A DNA stretch of 64,000 nt, taken from the NCBI RefSeq assembly GCF_030295975.1, contig NZ_AP027364.1:2418001-2482000 (forward strand), read 5' to 3'. Every line of letters begins with the position of its first letter. Position 1 is the stretch's first letter. A program made the position numbers and the translations under genes. Under the pieces are notes generated by a model. That model made no database searches and had not been told where the DNA came from. It was given only the letters and a program-made list of their open reading frames with translations. The DNA is from Thalassotalea atypica (GTDB taxonomy: Bacteria; Pseudomonadota; Gammaproteobacteria; Enterobacterales; Alteromonadaceae). Shown here in pieces: positions 42,821-51,924 of this stretch.

Positions 42821-45800
42821 TTAAGCATCATAAATTAAGGACGATTTAACTGAAATTGTCGAGCCTAACCGTGACGCACAAACATCAATTCGTTGCGTCA
42901 TTTGCTCTTTTAGTTCAGAAACATGAGAAATCACGCCAATCATTCGTCCGGTTTGCTGTAAATCAATCAAGGTTTGAATAGCCAAATCAAGTGATTCTGG
43001 ATCTAAACTGCCAAAGCCCTCATCAATAAACAGAGTATCTAACCGGATACCACCACTGTATGACTGCACTACATCTGATAAACCAAGTGCGAGGGCAAGT
43101 GCCGCCATAAACGACTCACCACCGGAGAGTGTGGCTACATCACGAGTTTTGCCGGTATAGCTGTCTTCAACTACTAAGTCTAATCCCCTACCCGCTGCTC
43201 CCTTAAAACCTTCCGTTTTGCGAGCTAGCATGTAGCGACCTTTACTCATCACACTTAAACGCTGTGACGATTGAATAAGGACATCATCAAGTAAAACGCC
43301 AAGTACGAAGCGGTGTAAACTAATACGACTGCCTGTTTTTCCGCTGGCAACATCGTAAAGCGTACCAAACACTTTATACGCTTCTTCTAGCTTAGTGTTT
43401 TTCTCGTGAAGACTGGCAATTTCGCTTCGAACATTTTCTAACTGTTCAAACAATGAGCGAGTATTATCTAATATTTTCCTTGCTTCATCATACAACTGCT
43501 GCACGTTCATCAATTGCGCATTTAACACTGGAAGCTCTGGTAATTTCTGCCCTTTCAACGCCTGTGTTAGGTCGTTAAACGTTTGCTCAAGCTTAGTGTG
43601 AGTTTGTTTAAAGGTATCAATGTCTAATTGCCACGCTTGTGTCTCTTGTTCAGTTACTTTGCTTTGTAGAAAGTCTGTTTCGTCGTTAAAGGAACTTTCT
43701 TGTAACGCGCTTTGCCATTCGTTACTTGTTTGCGTGAGCTTTTCATTAGCCTCGTGGGCTAATTGATGATGTGTACTTAATTGACTATCAAGGTTTGATT
43801 TAGCCAATATTGCTTGTTGGCACTGCGCTTGAGTGGCTTCTAAACTTTTATTCAACCCCTGAATTTGGCTCTGAATTTGTGTAACGTCTTGTGTTAATAT
43901 CGCGAGCGAGGTGTACTTTTCATCTATCGATACCGTTAATTTCGCCAATTGCTCTTGGCTAGCTTTAATCGTTGATTCATTGGCCGACATTTGATTGTTC
44001 AGCTCATTAATTTTGTTCTCGCCAGCCAGACATCGTTGATTCCATTCATTAACTTTTCGCTCTAATTCAGCGATATTAATACTTTGAATACGTGCGAATT
44101 GATCACTAAGTTGCCCGATAGCCGTTTGTTGATCATTAAGTGCTAAAGTGGCGTTACTACCTAGCTCATCAAATAGTTGCTGTACTTGCTGGTGATATTG
44201 ACCCACCAAGGCATTATGTTGTTCTAATTGATTGCTGTGTTGGTTAAGCGAATTTTGCGCTTCTCGTTCTTGCACACGAGCATGTTGAACATGCTCTTTT
44301 TTCACCGCTTCACCAATAAATTGCGCAGGTTGAGGATGCTCATGACTACCACACACTGGACATGCTTCACCCATTTGCAATCGCTGAGCAAGCACCGCAG
44401 CTTGGGCAGTATGCCAATTCATTTCTAGCGAATTAGCCGTTTGTTGTAATTGGTGGTAATTATGTTCAGCCTGCTTATAGGTAGTTAGCAAGTTAGGTGT
44501 TATTGCCTCTAAGCGTGTTACTTCTTGCTGCAAGCCTTGCAGCTTTTGTAAATCTTGGACCAAACGCTGTTTATGTTTTATTTCGCCCTCAATGTTTGCC
44601 AACGTAGCAATATCAATACGTGCTTGTTCTAAATTTTGTTGACCTTGACGTGCTGCTATTGAAAGTTGTTCTTTTTTAGCAACATACTTGACTAACGTTT
44701 GTTCAAACTCTTGTTTTTTCGACAATCCTAAGGCAATAACTTTGTTGATTTCTTCACGTTCATTTAACTTACCTTTCATGCCTTCAAGCTTGAATTGTTG
44801 TTCGCTTAAAACGGGTATTTGTGCGGCGTTTGTTTTTGCATCATCTAATGCACTATTAGCTTTATTCACCACTATATCAGCTGCTAATTGTGCTTTTGAT
44901 AACTCAGATATTTTTTGGGTGATCCCACAAACTTGAGCACTCGCTTCTTTAAATGCCATAAATGGCAACGCTAATTTGCTTGCGTTTGTTGCTGCAGCCA
45001 ATTCTCGCTCGCGCACTTTTATCGCTTCACTGCCCTGTAAATGCCTATTTAGCGCTATTTCTGCTTGTTCACGTTTTTCAAATTCGTTGCTCAGCGCTTC
45101 TGATTTTTGAATATCTGTTTTTAACTTATTAAGCTGGACTAGCTGCTCCTGTTCTTTTTTTTGCGCCAGCTCAAACTGTTTTGAAAGCGTTTGACCCTGC
45201 TCCACTAATTCTGTCTCAGTCGTTACACCAACTAGATTTAGAGTACCTAGTATCTGCTGATCAAAATCATTCTTTTGTTTGCTAATCGCACTTGCTTTGT
45301 TTTTCAGTTCAAATTCAATTTTTTTGTATATCTCTGTTTGAAAGAGCTGGCCGAAAATTTCTTCTCGCTCTTTCGATGTAGCCAAGAGAAGCTCGCGAAA
45401 CTTTCCTTGCGGCAACACCATCACTTGCCTAAATTGGGTATCATTTAGGCCGATAATATCGGTCACTTCTTTGCTAACCTGCGAGGTTTTACTGGTTATC
45501 AAAGACTCTTCACCAGTAGAGTCCACATTGGTAACGTCATATAGCGAAGCGGTGTGTTTGCGTACAGTCGTTCCTTCACCGCGGGCCTTTGGTACGTCTT
45601 GCTCTGGTGAACGCTTTACTCGATACATTTTGTCGCGAAGTGAAAACTCTAATGTCACTTCTGTGGCGAGTAAAGGTGAAGCCATATCACACCGCATTTG
45701 AATGCCTTGGCGTTCATTGCTGGTTGTTTCACCGTATAGGGCAAACGAGATGGCATCTAAGATAGAGGTTTTACCAGAGCCCGTTGGACCATTAATTAAA

Positions 45801-45892
45801 AACAGCGGATTACTGCCCAGCTTTTCAAATTCAATAGTTTCGGTTTGAGCAAAGGGACCAAACGCTTGCATCGTTAACTTAATTGGTTTCAT
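42821..45892 (-). CDS. sbcC: Exonuclease SbcCD ATPase subunit SbcC
   Basis: A 1023-residue Rad50-like SMC protein that with SbcD cuts DNA hairpins and blocked ends. Walker A INGPTGSGKTSIL is at the N-terminus. Two long coiled-coil arms (about 180-500 and 530-830) flank a zinc hook CPVC near residues 508-515. The C-terminal lobe has signature LSGGESFMAALALALGLSD and Walker B LFIDEGFGSLD. Length is typical. It starts eight bases after sbcD, as in E. coli. Confidence 0.97.
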   Translation of the reverse strand: MKPIKLTMQAFGPFAQTETIEFEKLGSNPLFLINGPTGSGKTSILDAISFALYGETTSNERQGIQMRCDMASPLLATEVTLEFSLRDKMYRVKRSPEQDVPKARGEGTTVRKHTASLYDVTNVDSTGEESLITSKTSQVSKEVTDIIGLNDTQFRQVMVLPQGKFRELLLATSKEREEIFGQLFQTEIYKKIEFELKNKASAISKQKNDFDQQILGTLNLVGVTTETELVEQGQTLSKQFELAQKKEQEQLVQLNKLKTDIQKSEALSNEFEKREQAEIALNRHLQGSEAIKVRERELAAATNASKLALPFMAFKEASAQVCGITQKISELSKAQLAADIVVNKANSALDDAKTNAAQIPVLSEQQFKLEGMKGKLNEREEINKVIALGLSKKQEFEQTLVKYVAKKEQLSIAARQGQQNLEQARIDIATLANIEGEIKHKQRLVQDLQKLQGLQQEVTRLEAITPNLLTTYKQAEHNYHQLQQTANSLEMNWHTAQAAVLAQRLQMGEACPVCGSHEHPQPAQFIGEAVKKEHVQHARVQEREAQNSLNQHSNQLEQHNALVGQYHQQVQQLFDELGSNATLALNDQQTAIGQLSDQFARIQSINIAELERKVNEWNQRCLAGENKINELNNQMSANESTIKASQEQLAKLTVSIDEKYTSLAILTQDVTQIQSQIQGLNKSLEATQAQCQQAILAKSNLDSQLSTHHQLAHEANEKLTQTSNEWQSALQESSFNDETDFLQSKVTEQETQAWQLDIDTFKQTHTKLEQTFNDLTQALKGQKLPELPVLNAQLMNVQQLYDEARKILDNTRSLFEQLENVRSEIASLHEKNTKLEEAYKVFGTLYDVASGKTGSRISLHRFVLGVLLDDVLIQSSQRLSVMSKGRYMLARKTEGFKGAAGRGLDLVVEDSYTGKTRDVATLSGGESFMAALALALGLSDVVQSYSGGIRLDTLFIDEGFGSLDPESLDLAIQTLIDLQQTGRMIGVISHVSELKEQMTQRIDVCASRLGSTISVKSSLIYDA

Positions 45893-45900
45893 GTCTGGCC

Positions 45901-47070
45901 TTAATTAGCAGCAGAGTGCTTTGGTGTGTTCAGCGATAGCTGTTTGATGATGTCAGCCATTGCCTCATCCTGCGCTTGTGACAGTTCACTACTTTGCGCT
46001 TCTACAAAAAAATCACGAAACATGTCCATCTCGCTACGAGCAAGCTTTGCTTTCGCCATTTCTTGTTCGACACCAATCAACATGCCCGGTTTTTCCAGAT
46101 GCAAAACATTGGGATAAACAGTTCTTAATTTTTCCATTGGATTTAAAATGGCGTGCTTATCCATTAACCGCACTAACAGGTAATCCTCATGCTTAGGGTC
46201 AACTTTACCTTGCGTAATCACTTGCTCAATTTCGCCTTCTACAATGCGCATTTCATGAGGGGCACTGAGCTCTATGTGTTCAGCAGAAACAAAACCATTG
46301 TTGTCAATATCCACTAGGGTAAAACCCTTTTTCTGGTGTTGTTCACCAAAGCTATACTTCATCAATGAGCCAGAATAGCGAATGTAGTCTTCACCTTTTT
46401 TCTGGGGCTGATGCAAATGCCCTAATGCAACGTAGTCAAAATTTAAGAAATGCTCATGACTGACCCGATCGGAGCCGCCAATAGACAGTGGTCGCTCTGA
46501 TTCAGACTCTATTGCTCCATCAACAAAACAGTGACTAATGAGCACGTTACGTTGCTCTGGGCTAAATTGCTCGGTGATTTTTTCTGCTAGCAATTGATGC
46601 GCTTGATCATGTGAAAATATCGACACTTTCGATTCTGCTCCAAAGGCAAGGCGCACCTGCTCAGGGTCGTTATAAGGCATTCCGTAAAAAGCTACGTCTC
46701 CTGCCACTTCGCTATTTATCACGACAGGCGTTAACATATCGTCAAAATTACTGATGATATGTAAGCCAGCACCTTTCATTTGTTCTGCGCCAAAACCTAG
46801 CCGCTCGGCCCCATCATGATTTCCGGAGATCAAAATCATCGGAATGTTAAGTTCATTACAAATACGCTTAACCACATTATTGAGCAACTCGATAGCGGCT
46901 GTTGGCGGTACCGAGCGATCGTAAATATCACCAGCAACAATAACAACATCAACAGGATTTTTTTCAAGATATTGAATGAGTTGCTCAAGTACCGCTTGCT
47001 GGTCTTCCAACAAAGAAACGTTGTGAAACTGACGGCCTAAATGCCAATCTGAGGTGTGTAGTATTTTCAT
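45901..47070 (-). CDS. sbcD: Exonuclease SbcCD nuclease subunit SbcD
   Basis: A 389-residue Mre11-like Mn-dependent phosphoesterase. Motif I is HTSDWHLG, motif II VAGDIYDRS, motif III SGNHDG, then the H of LISHCF and a GHLHQPQ terminal motif, all intact. The C-terminal capping region (about 280-360) is present. First gene of sbcDC; 149 bp of intergenic sequence separates it from the divergent VOC gene. Confidence 0.97.
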   Translation of the reverse strand: MKILHTSDWHLGRQFHNVSLLEDQQAVLEQLIQYLEKNPVDVVIVAGDIYDRSVPPTAAIELLNNVVKRICNELNIPMILISGNHDGAERLGFGAEQMKGAGLHIISNFDDMLTPVVINSEVAGDVAFYGMPYNDPEQVRLAFGAESKVSIFSHDQAHQLLAEKITEQFSPEQRNVLISHCFVDGAIESESERPLSIGGSDRVSHEHFLNFDYVALGHLHQPQKKGEDYIRYSGSLMKYSFGEQHQKKGFTLVDIDNNGFVSAEHIELSAPHEMRIVEGEIEQVITQGKVDPKHEDYLLVRLMDKHAILNPMEKLRTVYPNVLHLEKPGMLIGVEQEMAKAKLARSEMDMFRDFFVEAQSSELSQAQDEAMADIIKQLSLNTPKHSAAN

Positions 47071-47219
47071 CGGTTGGAATGCGTGTCTTATTTTCTCTTT
47101 TTATGATTCAATTCTACCTAAGCGAGCCATAATAAACAGCATTATTCATTGTAATAACGAGTAAAACTTTAGTACGGTAATCTCTACCGCATAACTGCCA
47201 ACATTAGATAGGAGGAGCA

Positions 47220-47594
47220 ATGAAAAATCAAATCGTCTGGGTAGATATCCCTGTTGCCGATTTAAACCGAGCCGTTGAGTTTTATACTAAAGTACTTGAT
47301 AAAGAAGTCACCACTATGACTGTTGATGATTACACCTTTGCGATATTGCCTCATGATGACACTAACGTCGCCGGTTGTTTAGTGCCTGGCGCGCCAGAGC
47401 AGATCTCTACATTGGGGCCTTTAGTGTATTTAAACACTGATGGACGACTAGATGAAGCAGTCAAAATCGCATTAGAAAATGGCGCGAGTATTTTGGAAGA
47501 TAAATTAGATATGGGGCCACATGGATTGCGTGTTGTCATTAAAGATTGTGAAGGCAACAGGCTTGCACTTCACTCAGAGCAGCCGAAATCATAA
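47220..47594 (+). CDS. VOC-superfamily (glyoxalase/bleomycin-resistance fold) protein
   Basis: A 124-residue protein with the paired beta-alpha-beta-beta-beta repeats of VOC domains: WVDIPVADLNRAVEFYTKVLD at the start and GPHGLRVVIKDCEGNRLALHSE at the end. Only a subset of metal ligands is present, a Glu/His pair being suggested near the C-terminus. Similar short proteins are annotated as glyoxalase-like with unknown substrate. AGGAGG-like sequence (TAGGAGGAGC) sits just before the ATG, an excellent ribosome site. Confidence 0.88.
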   Translation: MKNQIVWVDIPVADLNRAVEFYTKVLDKEVTTMTVDDYTFAILPHDDTNVAGCLVPGAPEQISTLGPLVYLNTDGRLDEAVKIALENGASILEDKLDMGPHGLRVVIKDCEGNRLALHSEQPKS

Positions 47595-47613
47595 TGGAAA
47601 ACAAGGGGCCGTG

Positions 47614-47829
47614 ATGAATTCAACAATCACATCGCTTTATAAGCGTATAGTTAGCCACTTGCTTGGCTTAGTATTTCTTCAACTCACCTTAAGTGGTTGT
47701 AGCGGCATGTCGGTGGCAACGAAAAGCGGTAAGGTGATTGTTCAAAAGCCCAAACCGCACTGCGTGATCATTAATGATGTCGAAAAATGTGTTGAAGAGC
47801 GCTTAATCCAAGAAGACAAGGCGCTCTAA
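47614..47829 (+). CDS. Small lipoprotein of unknown function
   Basis: A 71-residue protein that follows the VOC gene after 19 bases. The frame is open from 47521 but the ATG at 47614 begins a proper lipoprotein signal (hydrophobic VSHLLGLVFLQLTL, lipobox LSGC). The mature part is about 40 residues with two cysteines (HCV and KCVEE) that could pair. No family recognised. The overlapping frame shared with the VOC gene upstream of 47614 is not coding for this protein. Confidence 0.65.
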   Translation: MNSTITSLYKRIVSHLLGLVFLQLTLSGCSGMSVATKSGKVIVQKPKPHCVIINDVEKCVEERLIQEDKAL

Positions 47830-47865
47830 TGCAGAATGTGTAGTGCGATGAAGGCTTAGTCTTAA

Positions 47866-49173
47866 TTAAAAATTATGACCGAAGAACATTTGTACTTCAT
47901 TTCCTTCTTCAGAAGCTGCGAAGTCAGCCCGGATCACAAGTCCAGCTACAGAAATTCTTACTCCAGCACCCGCTGAAACTACCATCTTTTTGTGCAAATC
48001 AGTGACACTCCAGTTACTAGCCACCGAGCCCACTTCAGCAAATGTCACTACTTGCCAATAAGGGATGTGCAACTTGTTCACTAACGGCATGTTAGTAAAC
48101 GGATTATAATTAGGGGTGTAGCGATATTCTGCAGCATAATTTATCGCCGCACGGTCATGGTAACGGTTGGTGCTATAACCGCGTTGCCTATCTATGCCAC
48201 CAAGTGTTGAGCCTTCAAACAATGGCGCTCGATGATAAACTTTCTCACCATTTTCTTCATGGTAAGAGTTCCATGTTGGTACATCAGAGGTCCAAAGATT
48301 TAGTGCTAACACCCTTTGTCTGGCATTGTCCGTTTCACCTAAAGAAATGTACTTACTGTAGTCGAACTGAATAGCGCTCCATGTTGTCGACTCCTGTTCT
48401 TGCCCCCAGTCGCGTGCAAAGGATAATTTTGTTCGGCTACCTTGAGTTGGATTTTTATACCAATCTGAATTGTCATATTCGAGTGAGAATTTCACTCCAG
48501 ACGTGACATTTTCATATCGATTATCAAAATCATCGCTAAAATCTTGCTGACGATAAAAAGGCTCTACTGAAAAAAAAGTACGTCCAGAAGCCAGTGGATT
48601 CCATTCGCCACCTCCCGCTTCATAGCCTTTTACTAATAAGCCATTTTGGGTTTTGAATTCATGAACAACCGATTGTTCACCATCACCTATGGCAAACAAG
48701 TAATTAAACTTCATCCTCAAGTAATTATCTCTACCGTTGGCAACAACGTAGTTATCTTCATCAGAGTCGATGTTACCTGCACGATCATTGATAAAATTAC
48801 TATTGCCGTCTTGGTAACTGTTAATCTCCCCCCAATCAGACACCATCAAACTGGTATCAACAAACAAGCGCTCTAGCACGGGCACTTGCCAATCTTTAAA
48901 CGCAGCAAACATTGAATAAGTCGAATTACTGCCAGCAAATATATTAACAAGACTGCTTGCTTGCGGCTGGATGTAGCCGGTATTAGCGAAGACTGCTGCC
49001 GCTGCAGTACCGGTGTTTTCATTGTAAAAACCATAGGGGATGAAAAGTGATTGCCCTTGCACTTCTCCCACTGCTTTAATGTCTCTTTCAAGATTATGTC
49101 CGTAAGATGATAGCGGCAACGTAGATAAACAGAGCAGCGTCGTAAAAACATGTCGGCGATAATGTTTTGCCAT
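47866..49173 (-). CDS. Outer-membrane Omp85/BamA-like barrel without POTRA domains
   Basis: A 435-residue protein with signal peptide (cleavage after SSYG or nearby) and a barrel of the bacterial surface antigen (D15/Omp85) type: VTSGVKFSLEYDNSD, NPTQGSRTKLSF, LGGIDRQRGY (the strand carrying the conserved RG-Y motif) and a C-terminal strand ending in Phe (EVQMFFGHNF). No POTRA repeats precede it, as in several lone barrels of marine bacteria. Role unknown: lipid or protein insertion is not supported without POTRA. The ATG at 49173 has GGAAT upstream; the frame continues to a TTG at 49188. Confidence 0.8.
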   Translation of the reverse strand: MAKHYRRHVFTTLLCLSTLPLSSYGHNLERDIKAVGEVQGQSLFIPYGFYNENTGTAAAAVFANTGYIQPQASSLVNIFAGSNSTYSMFAAFKDWQVPVLERLFVDTSLMVSDWGEINSYQDGNSNFINDRAGNIDSDEDNYVVANGRDNYLRMKFNYLFAIGDGEQSVVHEFKTQNGLLVKGYEAGGGEWNPLASGRTFFSVEPFYRQQDFSDDFDNRYENVTSGVKFSLEYDNSDWYKNPTQGSRTKLSFARDWGQEQESTTWSAIQFDYSKYISLGETDNARQRVLALNLWTSDVPTWNSYHEENGEKVYHRAPLFEGSTLGGIDRQRGYSTNRYHDRAAINYAAEYRYTPNYNPFTNMPLVNKLHIPYWQVVTFAEVGSVASNWSVTDLHKKMVVSAGAGVRISVAGLVIRADFAASEEGNEVQMFFGHNF

Positions 49174-49224
49174 GGGTATTCCATTCAAAGTTTGTGAATA
49201 AAGGATGAAAGCACCAACACCATA

Positions 49225-49248
49225 ATTTTCTTAAATTTTTAAGAAAAT
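49225..49248. repeat. 24-bp near-perfect palindrome upstream of the Omp85-like gene
   Basis: ATTTTCTTAAA (49225-49235) and TTTAAGAAAAT (49238-49248) are exact reverse complements around two bases. It sits 52-75 bp upstream of the barrel protein's ATG, a usual operator position. No regulator recognised. Confidence 0.6.
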
Positions 49249-49472
49249 GTAGGCAATAGTGTTAAGTAAAAGTCTAACGTGATACTAGACATTGAAATAG
49301 CAAGGTGGTGTGAGAAATTGTCAATAGATGTAATTTGTGGCAACGAATAATTCCAATGCATTTGTGCTAGAATTAAGATTAACTACAAATAAACAACCAC
49401 TTAACATGTGTTTAATGCAATGCCTGCAAAAAACATCATTAACCTACGTAACATAAAAATAAAGGGAACTTC

Positions 49473-49865
49473 ATGTTAGATATAAATATTGGGGCGGCCA
49501 TCCTCGCAGCAGTATCCAGCTTTATGCTTGGAGGATTGTGGTATTCGCCAGTTCTGTTTGGTAAGAAGTGGATCAAGGAAACTGAGTTTGATGAAGCCAA
49601 TGCTGGCCATCCTGCTAAGGTATTTGGCTTGTCATTTATCTTTGCATTAATGGCTGCCTTTGGTTTCGCTATCGTTATTGGCCCACAACCAGATATGATG
49701 ACAGCAATCTATCATGCGATATTGATTGGCATCATGTTTGTAGCGACCAGTTTCGGTATCAATTACCAGTTTTCGAATAAGAGTTTTAGCTTGTTTTTTA
49801 TAGATGCTGGTTACCATGTTTGCCAATTTATTACCTATGCAGTCATCTTGGGTGCATGGCACTAA
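49473..49865 (+). CDS. DUF1761-family membrane protein
   Basis: A 130-residue protein with four hydrophobic helices. The N-terminus has the DUF1761 signature (SFMLGGLWYSPVLFGKKW) and the middle has an SKSFSLFFIDAGYH segment before the last helix. Function unknown; found in many marine bacteria. An AAAGGGAAC sequence seven bases before the ATG is the ribosome site. Single gene. Confidence 0.85.
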   Translation: MLDINIGAAILAAVSSFMLGGLWYSPVLFGKKWIKETEFDEANAGHPAKVFGLSFIFALMAAFGFAIVIGPQPDMMTAIYHAILIGIMFVATSFGINYQFSNKSFSLFFIDAGYHVCQFITYAVILGAWH

Positions 49866-49974
49866 TTGAATGAATCACTCAGTTAATAAATGAATACGGG
49901 TAGAAAGTAAAAAATACCAAATTGTCTTGCTTTTTTACTCTGCTCACTTGTTTTCTGATGATTAAACGTCAAAA

Positions 49975-50268
49975 TTATTCCAATGCTTTAAACGCTGAAA
50001 AATTTTTAGCTGCCTTGGTTGGCATAAATTCAACAATGTCATATTCGGCAATATCGTGCAGGGCAAATGGATCTTCTTTCAAGATAGTATCCAGCTCTGC
50101 TCGACTAGCAGCATTAGCCATAATAACGCCCCCTGTTCTCGGCTCTTTTCGTCCTGAAACAACAAATTTACCTAATGCATAATGTTTATCTAAAAATGCG
50201 TTATGTTCCGTTAGGTGTTGCTCAACTTCCTGTAAACTTTTTTTATAGGTTAAAATTACAATAAACAC
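49975..50268 (-). CDS. YciI-like protein (second)
   Basis: A 97-residue YCII-fold protein: MFIVILTYKKSLQEVEQHL start, conserved His in LTEHNAFLD, then GKFVVSGRKEPRTGGVIMA and DPFALHDIAEYDIVEF. Distinct from the yciI in the 18-kb operon, sharing only the fold. Function unknown; conserved His plus Asp suggest a small-molecule or metal-free hydrolase-like site. It is on the opposite strand to both neighbours. Confidence 0.85.
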   Translation of the reverse strand: MFIVILTYKKSLQEVEQHLTEHNAFLDKHYALGKFVVSGRKEPRTGGVIMANAASRAELDTILKEDPFALHDIAEYDIVEFMPTKAAKNFSAFKALE

Positions 50269-50303
50269 TCATGAGTTCCTTTTAAGTTTACCTTAGCACT
50301 TAT

Positions 50304-50338
50304 GTTACTACGCTTGATTTAGATAATCAGTTAGTAAC
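50304..50338. repeat. Inverted repeat before mgsA
   Basis: GTTACTA (50304-50310) and TAGTAAC (50332-50338) are reverse complements with a 21-base centre, about 115-150 bp upstream of mgsA. Possible operator; weak evidence. Confidence 0.3.
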
Positions 50339-50452
50339 TGTGTTCGGTATGTTTTATCAACACTTTCAGATAGTTTTAACAGCAAAGTTCATATATAAAC
50401 TTTATATAGGCTTTAGTTACATCACAAAATATTTTCGACGTTAAGGGGCAAT

Positions 50453-50908
50453 ATGCAATATAAAATAATCTCGTCACCAGCAAAAAAAGCGATTGCCTTG
50501 GTGGCACACGACAACATGAAAGCCAACCTCATTGCATGGTGTCAGCAGTATAAAACACAGCTTCAACAACACGTACTCTATGCAACAGGCACAACTGGCA
50601 GCTTGATTGCAAAAAAAACCTCGCTATCGCTAAGAACGTTAATAAGCGGCCCTTTAGGAGGAGATCAGCAAATAGGGGCATTAATTACCGAACAAAAAAT
50701 AGATATGCTGATTTTTTTCTGGGATCCGCTCGAGGCACAACCTCACGACCCTGATGTTAAAGCACTATTACGACTAGCTGCCGTTTGGAATATACCGGTT
50801 GCATGTAATCAAGCAAGTGCTGATTTACTGATTAACTCTTCGATATTTAATCAAAGTTATCAACGTTCAATTCCTGATTACGCTAACTATATTGCCGAAA
50901 GAACGTGA
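50453..50908 (+). CDS. mgsA: Methylglyoxal synthase
   Basis: Converts dihydroxyacetone phosphate to methylglyoxal plus phosphate, a bypass of lower glycolysis used under phosphate limitation or sugar stress. 151 residues, with active-site residues at family positions: His19 and Asp20 (VAHDNMK), the phosphate loop ATGTTGS, Asp71 (PLGGDQQIG), His98 and Asp101 ([13 protein letters not shown]). The E. coli numbering is conserved. Single gene, followed by a candidate small RNA and its terminator. Confidence 0.96.
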   Translation: MQYKIISSPAKKAIALVAHDNMKANLIAWCQQYKTQLQQHVLYATGTTGSLIAKKTSLSLRTLISGPLGGDQQIGALITEQKIDMLIFFWDPLEAQPHDPDVKALLRLAAVWNIPVACNQASADLLINSSIFNQSYQRSIPDYANYIAERT

Positions 50909-50927
50909 ATTCTTGCCATTGATCACA

Positions 50928-51118
50928 TTAACAATTCATTTGGTCACATTACTATTTCAGAATTTTGAGACCGTGCAATACTGAAAGTGTCAAAAAGCTC
51001 TTCGATTCTAAATACTCTCTGGATCAAGGTAATTTGACGTGAGGCATGTAGTGTTGTGAACTGATCTGTCAATCAAACACAACAGACTTTTCGAGGGAGT
51101 GACTTTCACTCCCTTTTC
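50928..51118 (+). ncRNA. Candidate small RNA between mgsA and the LytTR pair
   Basis: A promoter-like pair, TTAACA (50928-50933) and TACTAT (50950-50955), with a 16-bp spacer would start an RNA near 50962. It would end at the intrinsic terminator at 51094-51118, giving about 155 nt. Within it, GTTGTG and CACAAC arms (around 51052-51081) can form a second stem just before the terminator, and no reading frame is evident. Alternatively this is the 3' UTR of mgsA, whose stop is 185 bp before the terminator. Confidence 0.4.
51094..51118 (+). terminator. Intrinsic terminator downstream of mgsA
   Basis: AGGGAGTGA (51094-51102) pairs perfectly with TCACTCCCT (51106-51114) around a three-base loop, followed by a T-rich run. 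Confidence 0.9.
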
Positions 51119-51159
51119 TTTTGCCTGCTTAATAAGCTAAATACTGATCCGCAGCGTAA

Positions 51160-51924
51160 CTAATCATCACCAATTAACTCTTCAAGCTTTGCTTTGTTGC
51201 GTCGTGATAACGTTAATTTTTCGCCCGATTTTAAGATGACACAATAATCACCATTTTCATTGGGCCTAAGCTCACTGACACTGTTGCGACGAACAATGGT
51301 TGAACGATGGATACGTACAAACAAATGCGGGTCGAGCTGCTTTTCAAGCGAGGTCAATGTTTCTCTATGCAGCAGCATTTTATCGTCTAACAGATGAATT
51401 TCAGCATAATTGCCAGCGCCGCTGATAAAGTTGATATCTTCAGTTTCAATTAACCGAATTCTGCCAGGATCTTTAACCACTAAGCGGGTTTTATATTGTC
51501 GGTCTTGTTCTTCCGCAATTTCATGAATCAACTGATTTATCTTTTGATAATTAGGACCCGTCTTTCGCTCTGCTATTTGTTTTTTCGCCCTGTTAAACGC
51601 GGTATAAAACCTTTCATCATCAAACGGTTTTAATAAATAACCAATGGCATTTAGCTCAAATGCCGTTATTGCATGTTGATCATAGGCAGTCGCAAATATA
51701 ATCGCTGTTGTATCAGGGAGTTTGCTAGCAACTTCTAACCCTGTCATTCCAGGCATTTGAATATCCAAAAAAACAATGTCAGGTTTGTGTTTTTCAAACA
51801 CTTCTATAGCTTGACTACCATCAGACGCTTCAAATACGTCATTTATGATATCTTGATCTTTCAACAGCAATTTAATGGTTTGTCTAGCTAAGGGTTCGTC
51901 ATCGGCAATCAATACATCAAGCAT
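51160..51924 (-). CDS. LytTR-type response regulator
   Basis: A 254-residue regulator. Receiver domain (1-120) with Asp54 in LDIQMPG and Lys in LKPFDDERF; LytTR DNA-binding domain (about 145-250) beginning with RLVVKDPGRIRLI and containing HLFVRIHRSTIVRRNSV. AlgR/BtsR/YpdB-like. It overlaps the 3' end of the kinase gene by eight bases. The divergently transcribed TonB-dependent receptor gene starts about 1.4 kb away on the other side of the kinase, making it a plausible target; LytTR sites would be direct repeats. Confidence 0.93.
   Translation of the reverse strand: MLDVLIADDEPLARQTIKLLLKDQDIINDVFEASDGSQAIEVFEKHKPDIVFLDIQMPGMTGLEVASKLPDTTAIIFATAYDQHAITAFELNAIGYLLKPFDDERFYTAFNRAKKQIAERKTGPNYQKINQLIHEIAEEQDRQYKTRLVVKDPGRIRLIETEDINFISGAGNYAEIHLLDDKMLLHRETLTSLEKQLDPHLFVRIHRSTIVRRNSVSELRPNENGDYCVILKSGEKLTLSRRNKAKLEELIGDD

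Noticed and set aside
47521-47613. Upstream extension of the small lipoprotein, overlapping the VOC gene
   Set aside because: The lipoprotein signal begins at the ATG at 47614; the extension is out of frame with VOC and lacks a ribosome site.
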